A stretch of DNA of 64,000 bases from positions 1 to 64,000 of the forward strand of contig NZ_JASMWN010000016.1 in the NCBI RefSeq assembly GCF_032595355.1, given 5' to 3'. The position numbers were made by a program, and so were the translations under genes. The notes below the pieces were generated by a model, which saw only the letters and a program-made list of their open reading frames with translations, did no database searches and had not been told where the DNA came from. This stretch comes from Sedimentitalea todarodis (GTDB taxonomy: Bacteria > Pseudomonadota > Alphaproteobacteria > Rhodobacterales > Rhodobacteraceae). Positions 60,843 through 64,000 of the stretch are shown here, in pieces. Every line of letters begins with the position of its first letter. The stretch's first letter is position 1.

Positions 60843-61471
60843 TGCCCTATCACTATGAAACCGATGGCGCAGCGATCTATGCGCAGTCCTTTGCGACCAT
60901 CCGTGCAGAGGCCGATCTGGCCCGGTTTGCCTCCGACGAAGAGCAGGTGGCTGTCCGGATGATCCATGCGGCCGGGATGGTGGGACTGGAAGAGTTCATA
61001 CATTTCTCTCCCGAATTCGTCGGGGCCGCCCGTGCTGCATTGGACGGTGGCGCGCCGATCCTCTGCGATGCGCGCATGGTCAGCGAAGGCATCACCCGTG
61101 CCCGCCTGCCCACCGAAAACGAAGTGGTCTGCACGCTGCATGATCCACGTGTCAGAGGATTGGCTGCCGGCATGGGCAACACCCGCTCCGCCGCCGCGCT
61201 GGAACTGTGGCGACCGCGACTGGAAGGGGCCGTTGTCGCCATCGGCAACGCGCCAACCGCACTGTTCCATCTCCTGAACATGCTTGAAGACCCGGAGTGC
61301 CCGCGCCCTGCGGCGATCATCGGCTGCCCCGTCGGGTTTGTCGGCGCTGTCGAAAGCAAGAACGCTTTGTGGGAGGCGCAGCCCGTGCCGTGCTGTATCG
61401 TCAAGGGCCGTCTGGGCGGCTCCGCGATCACCGTTGCCGCCGTCAACGCCATCGCCAGTCGCGCGGAATGA
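60842..61471 (+). CDS. cobH: Precorrin-8X methylmutase
   Basis: 209 residues. IRAEADLARF, VRMIHAAGMVGLEEFI, GAPILCDARMVSEGITR (with the active-site region) and IIGCPVGFVGAVESK are CobH motifs. It moves the methyl from C11 to C12 to give hydrogenobyrinic acid. Its TGA overlaps the cobI ATG as ATGA. Confidence 0.95.
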   Translation: MPYHYETDGAAIYAQSFATIRAEADLARFASDEEQVAVRMIHAAGMVGLEEFIHFSPEFVGAARAALDGGAPILCDARMVSEGITRARLPTENEVVCTLHDPRVRGLAAGMGNTRSAAALELWRPRLEGAVVAIGNAPTALFHLLNMLEDPECPRPAAIIGCPVGFVGAVESKNALWEAQPVPCCIVKGRLGGSAITVAAVNAIASRAE

Positions 61472-62196
61472 CCTCGGGCACGATATACGGGGTTGGTCTC
61501 GGTCCCGGAGACCCTGACCTGATGAGCGTGCGGGCCGATCGCCTGCTGCGAAACGCACGGCACGTGGCCTACTTCCGCAAGGCCGGCCACGTCGGGCAGG
61601 CGCGGGCCATCGCCGGTGCCCTGCTGCCCGCCGAAGCGACCGAATTTCCGATGGAATATCCCGTTACTACCGAAATTCCGCTGAGTGATCCGCGTTACAA
61701 CCAGTTGCTTTCGGAATTCTACGCCAGTTGTACCGGGCATCTCAGGTCGCTGTCCCTCAAAGGCGAGGATGTCGTGGTTCTCTGCGAAGGCGATCCATTC
61801 TTCTATGGGTCCTTCATGCACCTCCACAGCCGCCTGCACGGCAAGGTCCCGATCAGTGTCGTACCTGCCGTCACCGGCATGTCCGGTGCATGGACGGCCA
61901 CCGGCACCCCGATCACCTGGGGTGATGACGTCCTGACCGTCCTGATGGGAACACTGCCCGAGGACGCACTTGTTCGTCACATGAGGGATACCGACGCATT
62001 GGTGGTGATGAAGATCGGGCGTAATTTCGACAAGGTATGCCGCGCCCTTGCGCGGAGCGGACTTGCGGATCGGGCCTGGCTGGTCGAGCGCGCCGCCATG
62101 CCCGACCAGACCATCACACCGCTGAGCGACGTCAGAAACCAGGTAGCGCCCTATTTCTCGATCATCCTCGTGCATGGTCAGGGGCGCAGACCGTGA
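61468..62196 (+). CDS. cobI: Precorrin-2 C20-methyltransferase
   Basis: 242 residues from the ATG overlapping the cobH stop. GVGLGPGDPDLMSVRA is the SAM-dependent tetrapyrrole methylase start, GEDVVVLCEGDPFFYGSFMHL the second signature, and VVPAVTGMSGAW the third. It methylates precorrin-2 at C20 to give precorrin-3A. The cobJ start GTG overlaps its stop. Confidence 0.95.
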   Translation: MTSGTIYGVGLGPGDPDLMSVRADRLLRNARHVAYFRKAGHVGQARAIAGALLPAEATEFPMEYPVTTEIPLSDPRYNQLLSEFYASCTGHLRSLSLKGEDVVVLCEGDPFFYGSFMHLHSRLHGKVPISVVPAVTGMSGAWTATGTPITWGDDVLTVLMGTLPEDALVRHMRDTDALVVMKIGRNFDKVCRALARSGLADRAWLVERAAMPDQTITPLSDVRNQVAPYFSIILVHGQGRRP

Positions 62197-62945
62197 CTGG
62201 GTGGGTGCGTATTGCGGGGCTTGGGCCGGGCAACGATTCGCTCGTGACCCCCGAAGTCACCGAGGCGCTGGCGCAGGCCACCGACGTGATCGGCTATATC
62301 CCCTATGTTGCCCGCGTCGCACCGCGCGACGGGTTGACGCTGCACGCCAGTGACAACCGCGTAGAGCTGGACAGATCCCGCCATGCGCTGGATCTGGCAA
62401 CACAGGGACGGCGGGTCGTCGTCGTGTCCTCGGGCGATCCCGGCGTGTTCGCGATGGCAGCAGCAGTGTTTGAGGCGGTCGAGGCCGGGCCCGCCTCGTG
62501 GCGCCAACTTGATATCACCGTCCTGCCCGGAATCACCGCCATGCTGGCTGCCGCCGCACGGGCAGGCGCGCCCCTTGGACATGATTTCTGTGCCATCAAC
62601 CTGAGCGACAATCTGAAGCCGTGGAGCCTGATCGCAAAGCGCCTGCGGCTGGCGGCAGAGGGCGATTTTGCGATGGCGTTCTACAATCCACGTTCAAAGT
62701 CGCGCCCCGAAGGGTTCGAAAAGACACTGGACCTATTGCGGAGCACTTGCGGAAGGGATCGGCTGATCCTTTTCGCAAGGGCCGTATCCACCCCCGAGGA
62801 ACGGCTGACTGTCACGACACTCGGCGACGCGACGCCGGGCATGGCCGATATGCGCACGGTGGTCATTGTCGGTTCATCACGCACCCGGCTCGTCGAAAAC
62901 AGCAGGAACCTGATCGTCTACACGCCAAGGTCCACGCCGGAATGA
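62193..62945 (+). CDS. cobJ: Precorrin-3B C17-methyltransferase
   Basis: 250 residues from the GTG at 62193 (GTGA overlap with cobI). RIAGLGPGNDSLVTPEV, VVSSGDPGVFAMAAAVFE, FCAINLSDNLKPW and FAMAFYNPRSKSRP identify CobJ. It methylates C17 and contracts the ring to precorrin-4. The last 28 bp overlap the 3' end of the convergent cobK. Confidence 0.95.
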   Translation: MTGWVRIAGLGPGNDSLVTPEVTEALAQATDVIGYIPYVARVAPRDGLTLHASDNRVELDRSRHALDLATQGRRVVVVSSGDPGVFAMAAAVFEAVEAGPASWRQLDITVLPGITAMLAAAARAGAPLGHDFCAINLSDNLKPWSLIAKRLRLAAEGDFAMAFYNPRSKSRPEGFEKTLDLLRSTCGRDRLILFARAVSTPEERLTVTTLGDATPGMADMRTVVIVGSSRTRLVENSRNLIVYTPRSTPE

Positions 62946-63670
62946 GCCAGCCAGCTGATAACCTGCGCAGGGGTTTGCACCTCTGTTCTCGGCGGGATCG
63001 GCGGGCGGTCGATCATCAGGACCGGCAGGCCCATTTCCCGCGCCGCGTCAATCTTGGATCGCGCGCCCGTTCCGCCTGCGTTCTTGGACACGACCAGTTC
63101 GATGCCATGGTCTTGCATCAAGGCCTTGTCGGCCTCTGCCGAAAACGGGCCGCGATCCACAACAAGGTGACAGTCAGGCAACGGGAGCGCGTCCGGCTGA
63201 TCGACCAGCCGCAACAGATACCGATGCTGCGGCTGTGCCGCGAAAGCCGCGAGATGCATACGCCCGACCGCGAGGAAAACCCGGCGAACCGGCCCGGCCA
63301 GCGCCGCCACCGCGGCGTCAATGTCGGGCACCACGGTCCAGCGATCTTGTGGACCAGCCTGCCATGCGGGTCGGGTCAGTGCGATCAGCGGCACATCGGC
63401 CATTGCGCAGGCCACAACGGCATTGGTACTCATCTGCGCCGCAAAGGGGTGAGTCGCGTCAACGACATGGGTGATGGCTTCGGCGCGCAGATAGCGCGCC
63501 AACCCGTCAGCGCCACCAAATCCGCCAACGCGCACCGGGACCGGTTGCGCACGCGGCCGGTCCACCCGACCCGCATAGGAAAACACCGCGCGCAAGCCGG
63601 CCTCTGCCACCGCGCGGGCCAGCGCGGTAGCCTCGGTCGTGCCGCCCAGGATCAGGAGGTGCGGTGTCAT
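62918..63670 (-). CDS. cobK: Precorrin-6A reductase
   Basis: 250 residues from the ATG at 63670 (GGAG nine bases upstream on the minus strand). HLLILGGTTEATALA at the N-terminus, VVDATHPFAAQMS and VVSKNAGG-TGARSK match CobK/CbiJ. It reduces precorrin-6A with NADPH. The only cob gene here on the minus strand, placed between cobJ and cobL. Its start codon overlaps the cobL start codon by two bases on the opposite strand. Confidence 0.92.
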   Translation of the reverse strand: MTPHLLILGGTTEATALARAVAEAGLRAVFSYAGRVDRPRAQPVPVRVGGFGGADGLARYLRAEAITHVVDATHPFAAQMSTNAVVACAMADVPLIALTRPAWQAGPQDRWTVVPDIDAAVAALAGPVRRVFLAVGRMHLAAFAAQPQHRYLLRLVDQPDALPLPDCHLVVDRGPFSAEADKALMQDHGIELVVSKNAGGTGARSKIDAAREMGLPVLMIDRPPIPPRTEVQTPAQVISWLAHSGVDLGV

Positions 63671-64000
63671 GGCTGACGCTCCGTGGTTGACCATCGTTGG
63701 ATTGGGCGAAGATGGACCGGCGGGCCTGTCGCCTGCAAGCCGTGAAGCATTGGATCGCGCGGAAATTGTGATGGGGCCGCCCCGGCACCTCGCCCTGCTT
63801 CCAGAAATACGGGCCGAATTGGTCGAATGGCCGGTCCCTTTTGCCGACGGGATTGCACGGTTGCTGAAGTTGCGGGGACGGCCGGTGGTGGTGCTTGCCT
63901 CGGGCGATCCCTTCTGGTTCGGAGCCGGGTCCGTCATCGCGCGTCATCTGCAACCCGAAGACTGGCGCGCCCTGCCCGGTGTGTCAGTGTTTGCCCTTGC
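63669..64000 (+). CDS. cobL: Precorrin-6B C5,15-methyltransferase, N-terminal part
   Basis: Runs off the right edge; 110 codons are visible. It begins MADAPWLTIVGLGEDGPAGL, the CbiE-type methylase N-terminus, then ALDRAEIVMGPPRHLALL and VVLASGDPFWFGAGS. The ATG has AGGAGGTG 7-14 bases upstream, inside the cobK coding sequence. CobL methylates C5 and C15 and decarboxylates precorrin-6B. Its ATG and the cobK ATG share the CATG tetranucleotide. Confidence 0.92.
   Translation, partial: MADAPWLTIVGLGEDGPAGLSPASREALDRAEIVMGPPRHLALLPEIRAELVEWPVPFADGIARLLKLRGRPVVVLASGDPFWFGAGSVIARHLQPEDWRALPGVSVFAL

Noticed and set aside
1..64000. CRISPR arrays, tRNA/rRNA genes, insertion sequences, prophage genes
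   Set aside because: No spaced direct repeats, no tRNA-like cloverleaf with CCA-end context, and no transposase, integrase or phage structural motifs were found by reading.

Overview
The window looks like a chromosomal segment of a marine alphaproteobacterium of the family Rhodobacteraceae (Roseobacter group). This is inferred from the GC-rich coding sequence with heavy use of 4-bp overlapping start/stop junctions, a TRAP-type uptake system, the tiny aa3-type cytochrome oxidase subunit IV, CIRCE-controlled groESL, a DUF1150-hsp20 pair, and the aerobic (CobG/CobN) cobalamin pathway. There are no rRNA or tRNA genes, insertion sequences, prophage genes or CRISPR arrays that I can see.

Region 1 (1-485): the 5' end of aceE (pyruvate dehydrogenase E1) reading out of the window, and a 343-bp upstream region with two near-identical 18-bp palindromes that look like operators.

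Region 2 (486-18772): a catabolic island for sugar acids in four transcription units. A leftward nine-gene unit (9738 to 486) encodes a TRAP transporter, a Fe(II)/2-oxoglutarate dioxygenase, a UxaA-type dehydratase, two NAD(P)-dependent dehydrogenases and two exporter-type membrane proteins. A GntR regulator is divergent to it. A second leftward unit (13211 to 10568) encodes an IdnO-like 5-ketogluconate reductase, a beta-hydroxyacid dehydrogenase and a DenD-like dehydrogenase. A divergent rightward unit (13333 to 18772) encodes an IdnD-like dehydrogenase, an SDR, an IlvD/Edd-type [2Fe-2S] sugar-acid dehydratase, an FAH-type diketoacid hydrolase and a 2-hydroxyacid dehydrogenase. Together these suggest uptake of aldonates, interconversion through 5-ketogluconate/gluconate-type intermediates, dehydration to 2-keto-3-deoxy acids, oxidation to diketo acids and hydrolytic cleavage to pyruvate.

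Region 3 (18798-31602): a molybdenum-cofactor/formate dehydrogenase maturation operon (fdhD-mobA-mobB-moeA fusion, chained by 4-bp overlaps), azlCD, a lipoprotein, the 44-residue oxidase subunit, a secreted PLA2-motif protein overlapping a membrane glycerophosphodiester phosphodiesterase, a DUF6173-type protein, an MBL-fold hydrolase, an acyl-CoA dehydrogenase, and Sua5.

Region 4 (31713-54303): housekeeping and envelope genes: yqgE, a DsbD-N-like protein, a NUDIX hydrolase, an RND efflux pair, moaB, a phosphoesterase, an iron-sulfur-less family-4-like uracil-DNA glycosylase, a GT10 fucosyltransferase-like gene, phzF, hsp20 with a sigma-32 promoter, purEK, an orphan phnM unit, groESL with CIRCE, a DUF2161 nuclease-like protein, a sulfotransferase and a manganese-dependent pyrophosphatase.

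Region 5 (54304-64000): a cobalamin riboswitch followed by a DUF1636 gene, cobW-cobN-cobG-cobH-cobI-cobJ, a reversed cobK, and the start of cobL, whose ATG overlaps the cobK ATG on the opposite strand.
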